From assembly GCF_019799905.1 (NCBI RefSeq), contig NZ_JABGCI010000001.1, forward strand, positions 558,001 to 622,000: DNA of 64,000 nucleotides, read 5' to 3'. The stretch is from Trujillonella endophytica. GTDB lineage: Bacteria > Actinomycetota > Actinomycetes > Mycobacteriales > Geodermatophilaceae. Positions 1 to 8,211 of this stretch are shown here, in pieces. Within the stretch, counting starts at the first letter, position 1. Each line of letters begins with the position of its first letter. The translations under genes and the position numbers were made by a program. The notes below the pieces were generated by a model. It was not told where the DNA came from and did no database searches. It saw only the letters and a list, made by a program, of their open reading frames with translations.

Positions 1-253
1 GGGGCTGATCGCTGCGACCGAGCAGCCGGCCAACCGGCTGTGCACGGCCTGCTTCACCGGCCGGTACCCGATCGAGCTGGGCGAGGTCGACGTCCTCGGC
101 AAGCACGTGCTCGAGGGCATCGGGCGGACGCCGATGCCGCGCGACCTCCCCGCCCCCCACGACGCGCAGCGCGCCGTCACGGGCTGGACCGGCCAGCAGG
201 CCGGCAGTGCGACCGTGCCCGGTGGCGCGGACGACGCCCTGCGCCGGCCGTGA
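1..253 (+). CDS. purF: Amidophosphoribosyltransferase, C-terminal end (partial)
   Basis: This is the 3' end of purF, cut by the window start and read from base 2. PurF transfers the glutamine amide to PRPP to give phosphoribosylamine, the first step of de novo purine synthesis. The visible 83 residues contain the family's C-terminal signature (ANRLCTACFTGRYPIE) followed by a variable tail. Its TGA stop (251-253) overlaps the GTG of purM in a GTGA arrangement, so the two genes are probably translationally coupled. The purF-purM order is normal for actinobacteria. Confidence 0.93.
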   Translation, partial: GLIAATEQPANRLCTACFTGRYPIELGEVDVLGKHVLEGIGRTPMPRDLPAPHDAQRAVTGWTGQQAGSATVPGGADDALRRP

Positions 254-1326
254 GCGCCCCGAGCGGCAGCGAGCGGCGGTTCACCTACGCCGACAGCGGC
301 GTCGACATCGACGCGGGCGAGCGCGCCGTCACGCTGATGCGCAGCGCGGTCGAGCGCACCAACCGGCCGGAGGTCGTCGGCGGCCTCGGCGGCTTCGCGG
401 GGCTGTTCGCGCTGGACGTCGCCAAGTACCGGCGGCCGCTGCTGGCGTCGTCCACCGACGGCGTCGGCACCAAGATCGCGCTGGCCCGGCAGCTGGACCG
501 GCACGACACCGTCGGCATCGACCTGGTCGCGATGGTCGTCGACGACCTGGTCGCCTGCGGCGCCGAGCCGCTGTTCCTCCAGGACTACGTCGCCTGCGGC
601 CGGGTGGTGCCCGAGCGCATCGCCGCGATCGTCACCGGCATCGCCGAGGGCTGCACGCGCGCCGGCGCCGCGCTGGTCGGCGGGGAGACCGCCGAGCACG
701 GCGACGTCATGGCGCCCGAGGACTACGACCTGGCGGCCACCGCGGTCGGCGTGGTCGAGGCCGACGCCGTGCTCGGGCCCGAGCGCGTACGGCCGGGGGA
801 CGTCGTGGTCGCGATGGCATCCTCCGGCTTCCACTCCAACGGCTACTCGCTCGTCCGGAGGGTCGTGGCCCAGGCCGGGCTGGACCTCACCGGCACCCCC
901 GCCGGCCTGGACCGGCCGCTGGGCGACGCGCTGCTCGAGCCGACGCGCATCTACGCGCTCGACTGCCTCGCGCTGGTCGGGGAGCTCGGCAGCGACGGCG
1001 TGCACGCGTTCGCGCACATCACCGGCGGTGGCCTGGCCGGCAACACGGTGCGGGTCGTGCCCGACGGCGCCGAGGCGGTGCTCGACCGCGCGACCTGGGC
1101 GCTGCCGGGCGCGGTGCAGCTGCTGGAGGAGTACGGCGTGCCGCGCGAGGAGTCCGAGCGCGCGTTCAACTGCGGGGTCGGCATGGTCGCCGTGGTGTCC
1201 GCCGAGGAGGCCGACCGCGCCGTCGCGCTGCTGACCGGCCGCGGCGTCCCGGCGTGGATCGCCGGCACGATCGGCGAGACCCCCGGGCAGCCCGCGGCCG
1301 CCCGCCTGGTGGGCACCTACCGCTGA
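250..1326 (+). CDS. purM: Phosphoribosylformylglycinamidine cyclo-ligase
   Basis: AIR synthetase closes FGAM to aminoimidazole ribotide with ATP in purine synthesis. The 358-residue protein begins at the GTG overlapping the purF stop. Typical PurM sequences are seen: the STDGVGTK stretch that binds nucleotide, GGETAEH in the middle, SSGFHSNGYSLVR, and HITGGGLAGN near the end. Length matches the family (about 345-360). A longer reading frame continues upstream through purF in this frame, but the GTG at 250 is where homology to the family starts. It is followed by two possible terminator hairpins and by a convergent DUF3073 gene. Confidence 0.95.
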   Translation: MSAPSGSERRFTYADSGVDIDAGERAVTLMRSAVERTNRPEVVGGLGGFAGLFALDVAKYRRPLLASSTDGVGTKIALARQLDRHDTVGIDLVAMVVDDLVACGAEPLFLQDYVACGRVVPERIAAIVTGIAEGCTRAGAALVGGETAEHGDVMAPEDYDLAATAVGVVEADAVLGPERVRPGDVVVAMASSGFHSNGYSLVRRVVAQAGLDLTGTPAGLDRPLGDALLEPTRIYALDCLALVGELGSDGVHAFAHITGGGLAGNTVRVVPDGAEAVLDRATWALPGAVQLLEEYGVPREESERAFNCGVGMVAVVSAEEADRAVALLTGRGVPAWIAGTIGETPGQPAAARLVGTYR

Positions 1327-1334
1327 CCCGGCGG

Positions 1335-1352
1335 GCGACTCCGCGGAGTCGC
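1335..1352. terminator. Perfect 18-bp palindrome after purM
   Basis: The palindrome gcgactccgcggagtcgc begins 8 bases after the purM stop and is GC rich, without a run of T. It could end purF-purM transcription. Confidence 0.4.
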
Positions 1353-1441
1353 CGGCGCAGGCGCGCGGAGTTGTCCCGCGGAGGAGTGCGCTCCCGCCCG
1401 GTGCACGGGGGCGGAGCCGCCCCGTTCCGGGCAGCACGACG

Positions 1442-1472
1442 GCACCGCCGCCCCAGGGAGGGGTGGCGGTGC
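1442..1472. terminator. Hairpin between convergent purM and DUF3073 genes
   Basis: Arms gcaccgcc (1442-1449) and ggcggtgc (1465-1472) are extended by a C/G run inside the loop. It lies between two convergent genes and could act in both directions, mainly for the minus-strand DUF3073 gene that stops at 1504. Confidence 0.6.
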
Positions 1473-1503
1473 GTCGTCGGGCTGGGACCGCGTCAGACGC
1501 CGC

Positions 1504-1728
1504 TCAGCGGCTGGCGGCCCAGTCGTCGTCCGAGTCGTCGTCCGCCCAGCGGTCGGCGTACTCGTCGTCCTCGTCCTCGTCGTCGTCCTTCGCCGCAGGA
1601 GACGGCGTGTAGGTCGACGGAGAGCCGGCCAGTTCGCGCTGGAGCGCGGAGAGGTCGGTGTTGGGTGAGCTGTACTTGAGCTCACGGGCCACGCGTGTCT
1701 GCTTGGCCTTCGCTCGGCCGCGCCCCAT
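1504..1728 (-). CDS. DUF3073 family small acidic protein
   Basis: 74-residue protein starting MGRGRAKAKQTRVARELKY, the hallmark N-terminus of the actinobacterial DUF3073 family. The first 30 residues are basic. The C-terminal half is very acidic (runs of D and E around residues 47-70). No catalytic motif is visible and the family's role is unknown. Its place next to purM is conserved in many actinobacteria. The ATG at 1726-1728 is preceded by a GAGGGGG run; in-frame upstream codons give no family similarity. Confidence 0.85.
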   Translation of the reverse strand: MGRGRAKAKQTRVARELKYSSPNTDLSALQRELAGSPSTYTPSPAAKDDDEDEDDEYADRWADDDSDDDWAASR

Positions 1729-2044
1729 CGGCTCGACCCCCTCGTTACGGAGTACGGGAGCCCAGCTCCGGGCTGAGCGGCCCGCGTGGCGACCCCGACT
1801 GAGTGACTGTGTCTCGGCCAACCTTACGACACGCATCGACGGCGGGCACACGTCCTCCCCTCCCGTCGCCCGTCCGGGGGTGCGGTGTGACCGGCGCCTC
1901 CGCCCCCGACGTCGTCAGGGGGCTCCTGCATGTGATCCACTTCACTCCGAGGGTCCGGCTCGGCAGGACAGGCACCGCGTTCCCGCCGGCCCCGACCACC
2001 GACGCCGCCGCCGGTGCGGCCACTGGACGGAGGGCCGCGGCCCG
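1729..2044. other. Intergenic region between divergent DUF3073 and P450 genes
   Basis: 316 bases without a convincing gene. It must hold the promoters for both divergent genes. The one notable site is a Crp-like palindrome at 1931-1946. No RNA gene is recognisable. Confidence 0.5.
1931..1946. promoter_or_regulatory. Crp/Fnr-family-like operator upstream of the P450 gene
   Basis: TGTGATCCACTTCACT matches the Crp consensus TGTGA-N6-TCACA in 9 of 10 defined positions. It lies about 100 bases before the P450 start, where an activator could work. The match is seen directly; binding is inference. Confidence 0.45.
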
Positions 2045-3325
2045 ATGACGACGACGGACAGCACCCGGGTCTGCCCGGTCGGCACCGAGACCGTGCGGGA
2101 GGGAGCGCCACCGCGGCCGGTCGTCCGGCTCGACCCGCACCTGCCCGCGTTCTGCGCGAACGTCCACGCGATCTACGACGAGCTGGTCGAGGAGCACCCG
2201 GTCGTGTGGTCGACGACCAACGGCGGCTTCTGGATGCTCACCGGCTACCGGCCGGTCTACGAGGCGACGAGGGACGACGGCCTGTTCACCTGTTCGAGCG
2301 GGGTCGGCCTGCCGCGCGACGGCGAGGAGCACGCCCTCCCGCCGGGGACCGGACCGATCCCGATCGAGACGGACCCGCCGTACACGCAGCAGTACCGCAA
2401 GGCGGCCCTGGGGCCGCTGTCGCCCCGCTCGGTCGCCGGGATGGAGCCGGCGATCCGCGCGATGGCCGACGAGTTCGTCGACGCGTTCATCGAGGAGGGG
2501 CGGGCCGACCTCGTCCAGCAGCTGTCGACACCGCTGCCCGCGCGGGTCACCCTGCGCCTGCTGGGGATGGACGAGTTCCGCTGGGCCGAGTGGGTGCGGT
2601 GGATCCACGCGATCATCCACGGCACCGCGGAGGAGGGCCGGGAGGCCCAGGGGGCGGTGTTCGCACACGTCGCCGCCGAGATCCAGGCGCGCACGGCGGA
2701 CCCCCGCGGCGTCGACGACCTGCTCACCTCGATCATCGGCTGCCAGGTGGACGGCGAGCCGATCGGCTTTGCCGAGCAGGTCCGCTACGTCTTCCTCGTC
2801 CTGCTGGGCGGGATGGACACCACCAGCGGGCTCACCGGCAACGCCCTCGTGCACCTGGGCCGCGACGACGCCCTGCGGGACCGGCTCCGCGACGACCGCG
2901 GCCTCCTGCCGACCGCGACCGAGGAGTTCCTGCGGATCGGCACGCCGACGCAGGGCCAGGCGCGGACGCTGTCGCGGGACGCCGAGTTCCACGGTCAGCA
3001 GTTGCGCGCCGGCGAGCGCGTCCTGGTCCTGTGGGCGGCGGCGAACCGCGATCCGGCCGAGTTCCCCGAGCCGCACCGCGTCGACCTCGAGCGCCGGCCG
3101 AACCGGCACCTGGCCTTCGGTGTGGGGACGCACCGCTGCCTCGGGTCGAACCTGGCCCGCACGATGTTCCAGGTGATGCTCGACGTCGTCCTCGACCGGC
3201 TGCCGGACTTCGAGATCACGGTCGACGAGGTCCCGCGCTTCGCCGACGCGTGCAACGTCTACGCGCCGACGAGCCTGCCCGTCCGGTTCCCTCCCGGTCC
3301 GCGGAAGGGCACCCCGAGCTCCTAG
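2045..3325 (+). CDS. Cytochrome P450
   Basis: 426-residue soluble bacterial P450 monooxygenase. Visible landmarks are the I-helix oxygen-activating sequence GGMDTTSG (D258, T259, T260), the ExxR motif (EEFLR), and the heme-binding loop FGVGTHRCLGSNLAR with C365 as axial thiolate. There is no signal peptide or membrane anchor, and no ferredoxin or reductase gene adjoins it, so electrons must come from elsewhere. ATG at 2045 is chosen because the protein from there has normal P450 length. The substrate cannot be told from sequence. A Crp-like site lies about 100 bases upstream. Confidence 0.93.
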   Translation: MTTTDSTRVCPVGTETVREGAPPRPVVRLDPHLPAFCANVHAIYDELVEEHPVVWSTTNGGFWMLTGYRPVYEATRDDGLFTCSSGVGLPRDGEEHALPPGTGPIPIETDPPYTQQYRKAALGPLSPRSVAGMEPAIRAMADEFVDAFIEEGRADLVQQLSTPLPARVTLRLLGMDEFRWAEWVRWIHAIIHGTAEEGREAQGAVFAHVAAEIQARTADPRGVDDLLTSIIGCQVDGEPIGFAEQVRYVFLVLLGGMDTTSGLTGNALVHLGRDDALRDRLRDDRGLLPTATEEFLRIGTPTQGQARTLSRDAEFHGQQLRAGERVLVLWAAANRDPAEFPEPHRVDLERRPNRHLAFGVGTHRCLGSNLARTMFQVMLDVVLDRLPDFEITVDEVPRFADACNVYAPTSLPVRFPPGPRKGTPSS

Positions 3326-3338
3326 CGCGCCTCGAGCG

Positions 3339-3468
3339 GCTCAGCGCGGCAGGCGGATGGTGGCCAGCCGGCCGACCGAGCGCATGCGCTCCTCGGCCAT
3401 CCGGTCGGCGGCCACGGCGGGGGAGACCCCGTCGGCCTCGGCCGCCTGCAGGACGCGCAGCGTGACGT
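3339..3468. repeat. 130-bp direct repeat, orphan copy of the dehydrogenase 3' end
   Basis: Read by eye, this stretch is identical to 5500-5629, which is the 3' end of the intact Leu/Val-type dehydrogenase gene (last 42 codons and stop, minus strand). Here the copy is detached from any start codon. Its stop-codon equivalent (3341-3343) lies 15 bases from the P450 stop, which is probably the original P450-dehydrogenase spacing before the phage DNA came in. Confidence 0.92.
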
Positions 3469-3610
3469 GCCGGTCGTCGCGCTGGTCAACCGGCCCCGGC
3501 TGCTGTCCCCGAACGGGGAGACCGAGCTGACCGACATCATCCCGATCACGGACGCCGCCTCGAAGGTCTTCACCGACTTGCTGGTCACCAGCGAATACGC
3601 GGCAGCCCCT
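3469..3610 (+). pseudogene. Phage portal protein fragment
   Basis: Frame 3467 reads PVVALVNRPRLL followed by a stretch ending TSEYAAAPRR. This resembles the middle-to-C-terminal part of SPP1-type portal proteins, which form the dodecameric DNA entry ring of the capsid. The coding sense begins exactly at the repeat border, so the N-terminal part is missing. After about 3610 the reading frame changes to one that looks like a scaffold protein, implying an internal deletion. Non-functional. Family assignment comes from sequence recall, so it is moderate. Confidence 0.65.
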
Positions 3611-3611
3611 C

Positions 3612-3848
3612 GCCGCTCAGGCCGCCCTCACCGGCAAACTCGCCGACCCCACCGACCTGCCGTTCACCGAGGACCTGCTCGACGACGACGGGCTCGTCGA
3701 CGAGACCAAGGTGCAGACGGCCGTCGACGACCTCATCAAGCGCAAGCCGCACCTCGCAGCGCGCCGACCGACCGGTGACGTCGGACAGGGTGCGCGGCCC
3801 GAGGTCCCCGAGATCGGCCTCGGCGCGCTGCTTCGGCGTGGCGCTTGA
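3612..3848 (+). pseudogene. Phage scaffold-like protein, C-terminal fragment
   Basis: The frame containing GCT at 3615 runs open to the TGA at 3846-3848. It encodes about 77 residues that are Leu/Asp rich (LTGKLADPTDLPFTEDLL), then IKRKPHLAAR, and a Gly/Arg tail with DQG-like character. This layout, a helical acidic part with a short basic tail just before the capsid gene, is typical of phage scaffold or minor head proteins. It has no start codon of its own and is fused to portal remains. Confidence 0.5.
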
Positions 3849-3857
3849 CTGAGAGGC

Positions 3858-4127
3858 CTACGTCTCCGCGTTCACCTCGTAGACCTTGACGTCCTGGATC
3901 TCGACTGGGTCGTCATCCCCAGCGGAGACCATGCCCGCCATTCCCTGGGCCTGGTCCGCGGACTCGAACACCATGAGTCCGTGTCCGGTCTCGGTGTCGC
4001 CGAACCACGTTCCCCTGACCAAGCCCGGAACCCCCTTGACTTCCGGGACCACGTTCGACTGCAACAACCGCATGGCGTCATCGTGACGACCTGGCTTGAT
4101 CCGCACCTTCACCAGCACCGCATACAT
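3858..4127 (-). CDS. Small dimeric alpha/beta-barrel (ABM-like) protein
   Basis: 89-residue protein beginning MYAVLVKVRIKPG, with PEVKGVPGLVRGTWF and GLMVFESADQA. This is the usual strand-helix-strand pattern of antibiotic-biosynthesis-monooxygenase-like (dimeric alpha/beta barrel) proteins, often linked to handling of quinones, heme or small aromatics. No catalytic residue can be assigned. GAGGGGG lies 5 bases before the ATG. It is transcribed against the phage genes around it, looks intact, and is probably a later passenger. Function unknown. Confidence 0.65.
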   Translation of the reverse strand: MYAVLVKVRIKPGRHDDAMRLLQSNVVPEVKGVPGLVRGTWFGDTETGHGLMVFESADQAQGMAGMVSAGDDDPVEIQDVKVYEVNAET

Positions 4128-4298
4128 GACGGCCCCCTCGCCGCTTGGAGAGGGGAAGCGTGTTCCTGCCGAACAGGTGCGGCAAGAGCCGTTCCGCCCT
4201 GGTCGTCGTGTCAAAACGATCTTGAGGCCGGGAGCCTCGACGCACACGGACGGCCGGGAGCCCGAGATCCCCACACCGGATCTTCGTCTGGAGCTCTC

Positions 4299-5169
4299 AT
4301 GGCCTCGTCCACCGTCACCGCCCCTGAGCTGACTCAGGAGCAGGTGCAGCGCATCCTCGTCAAGCCGCTGGAGGCCGCCTCGGTCTTCCTGTCCGCCGGC
4401 CCCCGCATCTTCGACGTCACCGCCGCCGGTGTCGTCCGCATCCCCAAGCTCGTCGGCATGACTGCGCCCGCGTGGCACGGCGAGAACGAACTCATCACCG
4501 AGGTCGACCCCGACTTCGATGAGGTCACGCTGCTCGACGGCGTCAAGAGCGTTAAGAGCATCACCCGCTTCTCCAACGAGCTGGCCCGGTCCTCGGTCGT
4601 CGCGCTCGACGCGGCCCTGCGGACAAGATGGTGCTCGACGTCGCGGCCGAGATCGACGAGGCCTTCATCAACGGCAGCGGCACCGGCGGCGTCCCCCGCG
4701 GACTGCTGAACTACACCGGCGTCCAGGCGATCACCGCCGTCGGCGCGCTCAGCCTCGACGACCTGCTCGACGCCATCGCGCTGATGTACACCGCGAACGT
4801 GGACACCGCCCGGCTGCGCTGGCTGATGCCGTCGCGGACGTTCATCGCCCTGCGGAAGCTGGAGGACGGCAACCCGAACTACCTCCTTCAGCCCGACGCG
4901 ACCGCGGACGTCACCTTCCGGCTGCTCGGCATCCCGGTCGTGTCACCAACCGGATCCCCACCAACGGCGGCGCCGGCACCGACGAGGGCTCGGTCGTGCT
5001 CGCTGACTCCTCCCAGATCGCCGTCGCCCGCGACCTCGCGCCGAGCGTCAAGCTGCTCGACCAGACCTACGCCGACTTCGACCAGCAGGCCATCCGCGTC
5101 GTCGCCCGGTACGACGCCGCGCCGCTGAACCCCTCGGCCATCGTCGTCCTCCGCGGTGTGACGTCGTGA
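4299..5169 (+). pseudogene. Phage major capsid protein, two frameshifts
   Basis: Starts at ATG 4299 behind a GGAG. The reading continues smoothly through three frames: residues from 4299 to about 4622, then from about 4625 to 4940, then to the TGA at 5167-5169. Each junction is explained by loss of one base (near 4622 and near 4943). The joined product of about 290 residues resembles HK97-fold major capsid proteins (for example RIFDVTAAGVVRIPKLVG, GSGTGGVPRGLLN, and a C-terminal VARYDAAPLNPSAIVVL). It is either truly decayed or carries two sequence errors. The stop overlaps the next start as GTGA, as in live phage operons. Confidence 0.75.
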
Positions 5170-5330
5170 CCTGGGTCAAGGTCGTCCACGGGCAGGCCGT
5201 GAACCACGACGGCCAGTACCTCGAAGGCGGCTCGCTGCTCAACGTCGAGGACCGGCTCGCGGCCAAGTGGCTCGAACGGCAGGTCATCCAGTCGGCGACG
5301 GCGCCGGCCAGGAAGACAGCCAAGAGCTAG
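5166..5330 (+). CDS. Small phage head protein
   Basis: 54-residue frame starting at GTG 5166, overlapping the capsid stop (GTGA), and ending at TAG 5328-5330. It reads VTWVKVVHGQAVNHDGQYLE and ends in a Lys/Arg-rich tail. Short basic proteins right after the capsid gene are common in actinophage head modules. The translational overlap is the main evidence that it is a gene. No known domain is seen; it is probably unexpressed in this relic. Confidence 0.55.
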   Translation: MTWVKVVHGQAVNHDGQYLEGGSLLNVEDRLAAKWLERQVIQSATAPARKTAKS

Positions 5331-5382
5331 CGGCGTCAACGTCACCCCCGGTGCTCGTCACGGTCCACTCGGGGGAGCGAAG

Positions 5383-5499
5383 GTGTCGAGGGCTGTGCCT
5401 CCTGTGCCCATAGACGCGCCTGCGCCCGCACACGCAGCGGCCCCGGTCGGGATCACGGCCGGGGGCGCTGCCCCGTGCGACGCCCTCCCGAATCTCTCA
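5383..5499 (+). pseudogene. 5' end of the next phage gene, cut by the repeat
   Basis: A GTG at 5383 stands 7 bases after a GGGGGAG ribosome-binding site and opens a frame of 39 codons (VSRAVPPVPIDAPAPA, Ala/Pro rich) before it runs into the duplicated dehydrogenase DNA at 5500. Its truncation shows that the right border of the phage slice also cuts inside a gene. Confidence 0.4.
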
Positions 5500-5629
5500 G
5501 CTCAGCGCGGCAGGCGGATGGTGGCCAGCCGGCCGACCGAGCGCATGCGCTCCTCGGCCATCCGGTCGGCGGCCACGGCGGGGGAGACCCCGTCGGCCTC
5601 GGCCGCCTGCAGGACGCGCAGCGTGACGT
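5500..5629. repeat. 130-bp direct repeat, copy within the intact dehydrogenase gene
   Basis: Identical by eye to 3339-3468. This copy is the working 3' end of the dehydrogenase gene, including its stop codon at 5502-5504. The pair brackets the phage slice. The two copies are offset by 2161 bases. Confidence 0.92.
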
Positions 5630-6566
5630 CGAAGATGCCGGCCGCCCGCGCCTCGGCCCGCGCGAACGAGAAGCCGTGCCGCTCGTCCTCCACCTGGATG
5701 ACGCCGCCGGCGTTCACCAGGTAGTCGGGCGCGTAGAGGATCCCCCGGCGGGTGAGCAGGTCGGGCGTCCCGTCGTGCGCGAGCTGGTTGTTCGCCCCGC
5801 CGCAGACGATCTCCGCCTCGAGGACCGCGACCGTCTCGTCGTCGAGGGCGCCACCGAGGGCGCAGGGCGCGTACACGTCGGCCGGGGTGCGGACCAGGGT
5901 GGCGGTGTCGGCCACGGCGTCCACGTCGGGATGGCGGGCCAGCACCCGCTCGACGGCGCCGGCGTCCACGTCGGTGACGACGACGTCGGCGCCGTCCTCG
6001 ACGAGGCGGTCGACCAGCCAGCTGCCGACCTTGCCGACCCCGGCGACGGCGACCGTGCGGCCGGCCAGGCTCGGCTTCCCCCAGCGGTGCTGGGCCGCGG
6101 CCCGCATCCCCTGGAAGACGCCGTAGGCGGTGAGCACCGAGGAGTCCCCGCAGCCGCCCATGGCCAGCGAGCGACCGTGGGCGAACCGCGTCTCGCGGGC
6201 GACGACGTCCAGGTCGGCGTTGTACGTCCCGACGTCGCAGGCGGTCAGGTAACGGCCGCCGAGGGACTCGACGAACCGCCCGTACGCGCGCAGCAGCGCC
6301 TCGGTCTTGTCGGTGCGCGGATCACCGATGATCACGCCCTTGCCGCCGCCGAGGTCCAGGCCGGCCAGGCTGTTCTTGTAGGCCATGGCCTTGGACAGCG
6401 CCAGGGCGTCGGCGACCGCGGCCTCCTCGCCGGCGTACGGGTGGAACCGGGTGCCGCCGAGGGCGGGGCCCAGTGCCGTCGAGTAGATCGCGATGACCGC
6501 GCGCAGGCCCGACTCCGGGTCGGAGCAGAAGACCACCTGTTCGTGACCGGAGCCGAAGACGTCCAC
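5502..6566 (-). CDS. Glu/Leu/Phe/Val-type amino acid dehydrogenase (leucine/valine dehydrogenase)
   Basis: 354-residue NAD-dependent dehydrogenase that deaminates branched-chain amino acids to 2-oxo acids, feeding short acyl-CoA primers. The substrate-binding and catalytic lysines are visible in [17 protein letters not shown] (K64 and K76, with the 12-residue spacing of leucine dehydrogenase). The Rossmann motif [13 protein letters not shown] lies near the middle, and GGANNQLA and [11 protein letters not shown] follow. Length is normal. Its 3' 130 bp is duplicated at 3339-3468 around phage DNA, but the gene itself is intact. The original downstream terminator region has been displaced by about 2.2 kb. 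Confidence 0.9.
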   Translation of the reverse strand: MDVFGSGHEQVVFCSDPESGLRAVIAIYSTALGPALGGTRFHPYAGEEAAVADALALSKAMAYKNSLAGLDLGGGKGVIIGDPRTDKTEALLRAYGRFVESLGGRYLTACDVGTYNADLDVVARETRFAHGRSLAMGGCGDSSVLTAYGVFQGMRAAAQHRWGKPSLAGRTVAVAGVGKVGSWLVDRLVEDGADVVVTDVDAGAVERVLARHPDVDAVADTATLVRTPADVYAPCALGGALDDETVAVLEAEIVCGGANNQLAHDGTPDLLTRRGILYAPDYLVNAGGVIQVEDERHGFSFARAEARAAGIFDVTLRVLQAAEADGVSPAVAADRMAEERMRSVGRLATIRLPR

Positions 6567-6759
6567 CCGCCCAGCGTAGGTGTGACGAGACGGTCCTCAC
6601 GTTCGGGGAGAAAACCGGCCGAGAGCTCTCAAGGTCACTCACCCGGGTGACGAAAAGAGGAGGGACAGGAGTGATGCGGTGCGGCTCCCGTGACGAGACG
6701 TCACAGGAACGATGCCGGACCCGGCTCCACGCCGACCCTCTTCCCCAGGGAGCGACAGC

Positions 6760-8133
6760 ATGCTGCAGAGCCCCGCCCGTCGCCGGACGCAGGTGATCCG
6801 GACCAGCGCCGGCCGCCGTCCGCGCGGCCTGCGCCTCGCGCTCGCCGGGCTCCTCGCGTCGGCGGCGCTCATCGGGTCCGCGGGCCCCGCGCTGGCCGTG
6901 CCCGCCCCGCCGCCGAACCCCACCGACGGCCAGATCTCCGACGCCCGGGCCGCCCAGGACGCCGCCGCGGCCGAGGTGGGCCGCATCGCCGCCCTCGTGG
7001 CCGGTGCCGAGGCCGAGCTCGACCGGCTGACCGTGCTGGCGGAGGCCGCGGGCACGGACTACCTGGTCGCCGAGGAGGCCGCGATGGCCGCCCAGGCCGC
7101 CGCCGACGAGGCGGCCGCCCAGCTGCAGGTGGCCGCCGAGGCCGTCGCGGCCGCGCGCTCGCGCATCGGCGACTTCGCCCGGACCAGCTACATGAACGGC
7201 AGCCAGCTCACCACCACCCACGCCCTGCTCGACGCCGAGGGACCGGCGGAGCTGATCCAGCGTGCGGCTCTGCTGGAGTTCGTCGGCGACACCCAGGTCG
7301 AGGTCCTGGACACCCTCGAGGTGGCCCGCGTGCATCAGGCCAACGCCGAGTCCGCCGCCCGCGCCACCCGTGACGCGGCGGCCGCGGCCGAGGCCGAGGC
7401 CGCCGCGGCCAAGCAGGTCGCCGACGAGCAGGCCGCCGCGGGGCAGGCCGCCTACGCCGAGGTGGCCGCGCAGAAGGCCCAGTACGACCAGCAGCTCGAG
7501 GCCGCGAACATCCAGCTGCTCCAGCTCCAGGGTGCGCGCGATGCCTACCAGCAGTGGCAGCAGCAGAAGGCGGCCGAGGAGGCAGCGGCAGCTGCCGCGG
7601 CCCAGCGCGCGGCCCAGGAGGCCGCCGCCGCCGCCGCGGCCGCGCGCGCCCAGGCCGCCCAGCCGGCCCGCGCGAGCACCAGCGCGAGCGGTGCCTCCAC
7701 CGGTGGCAGTGTCTCCAGCGGGAGCAGCGGCCCCTACGTCCTGCCCACCTCCGGTCGGATCTCCAGCTGCTTCGGCCCCCGCTGGGGCGTCAGCCACAAC
7801 GGCGTGGACATCGCCGCCCCCATCGGCACGCCGATCTACGCCGCCCACAGCGGCGTGGTGAAGCGGGCCGGCGCGGCCAGCGGCTTCGGCCTCGCCGTCT
7901 ACATCGAGGGCGACGACGGGGCGGTGACCGTCTACGGCCACGTCAACCGCTACTTCGTCTCCACCGGCGATCGGGTCCGCGCCGGTGAGCAGATCGCCGA
8001 GGTCGGCAACCGTGGCCAGTCCTCCGGCCCGCACCTGCACTTCGAGGTCCACCCCGGCGGCAGCATGTACTCGGGCGCGGTCAACCCGGCGCCGTGGCTG
8101 CGCGCCCGTGGCGTGAGCTTCAGCGCCTGCTGA
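6760..8133 (+). CDS. Secreted M23 (LytM-type) peptidase with coiled coil
   Basis: 457-residue exported protein. Residues 1-48 form a signal peptide with a basic head and a hydrophobic core ending GPALA. Residues 50-300 are an Ala/Glu/Gln-rich coiled coil. A Ser/Gly linker follows, then the LytM domain from about 333. Zinc ligands are H346 and D350 (HNGVD) and H425-x-H427 (HLHFEV), with catalytic architecture intact. Such proteins cut or regulate cutting of peptidoglycan cross-links at division. The start ATG 6760 has AGGGAG 8 bases upstream. A strong hairpin terminator follows at 8154. Confidence 0.9.
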   Translation: MLQSPARRRTQVIRTSAGRRPRGLRLALAGLLASAALIGSAGPALAVPAPPPNPTDGQISDARAAQDAAAAEVGRIAALVAGAEAELDRLTVLAEAAGTDYLVAEEAAMAAQAAADEAAAQLQVAAEAVAAARSRIGDFARTSYMNGSQLTTTHALLDAEGPAELIQRAALLEFVGDTQVEVLDTLEVARVHQANAESAARATRDAAAAAEAEAAAAKQVADEQAAAGQAAYAEVAAQKAQYDQQLEAANIQLLQLQGARDAYQQWQQQKAAEEAAAAAAAQRAAQEAAAAAAAARAQAAQPARASTSASGASTGGSVSSGSSGPYVLPTSGRISSCFGPRWGVSHNGVDIAAPIGTPIYAAHSGVVKRAGAASGFGLAVYIEGDDGAVTVYGHVNRYFVSTGDRVRAGEQIAEVGNRGQSSGPHLHFEVHPGGSMYSGAVNPAPWLRARGVSFSAC

Positions 8134-8153
8134 GCGGCGTCCCGACGCGCGAG

Positions 8154-8186
8154 CGGCCCGCCACCCCCGAGGGGGGTGGCGGGCCG
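8154..8186. terminator. Strong hairpin terminator
   Basis: A perfect 15-bp stem (8154-8168 with 8172-8186) with a 3-base loop lies between the M23 gene and the convergent lipoprotein gene. It is probably bidirectional. Confidence 0.8.
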
Positions 8187-8211
8187 CCGTCGTGTCAGCA
8201 GGGGGTGCTGG

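Larger units (their letters stand above)
3469..5499. mobile_element. 2.03-kb slice of a phage head-gene module
   Basis: Phage structural genes lie in normal order on the plus strand: portal fragment, scaffold-like fragment, major capsid (two frameshifts), small head protein, and the start of the next gene. No integrase, terminase, tail or lysis gene is present. Both ends cut through genes and abut the 130-bp repeat exactly. It is a relic, not a functional prophage. An unrelated minus-strand gene sits inside at 3858-4127. Confidence 0.8.

Noticed and set aside
6567..6759. Possible c-di-AMP (ydaO) riboswitch before the secreted M23 peptidase
   Set aside because: Such riboswitches often precede cell-wall hydrolases in actinobacteria, but the conserved core and stems could not be matched by eye. 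A covariance search would decide.
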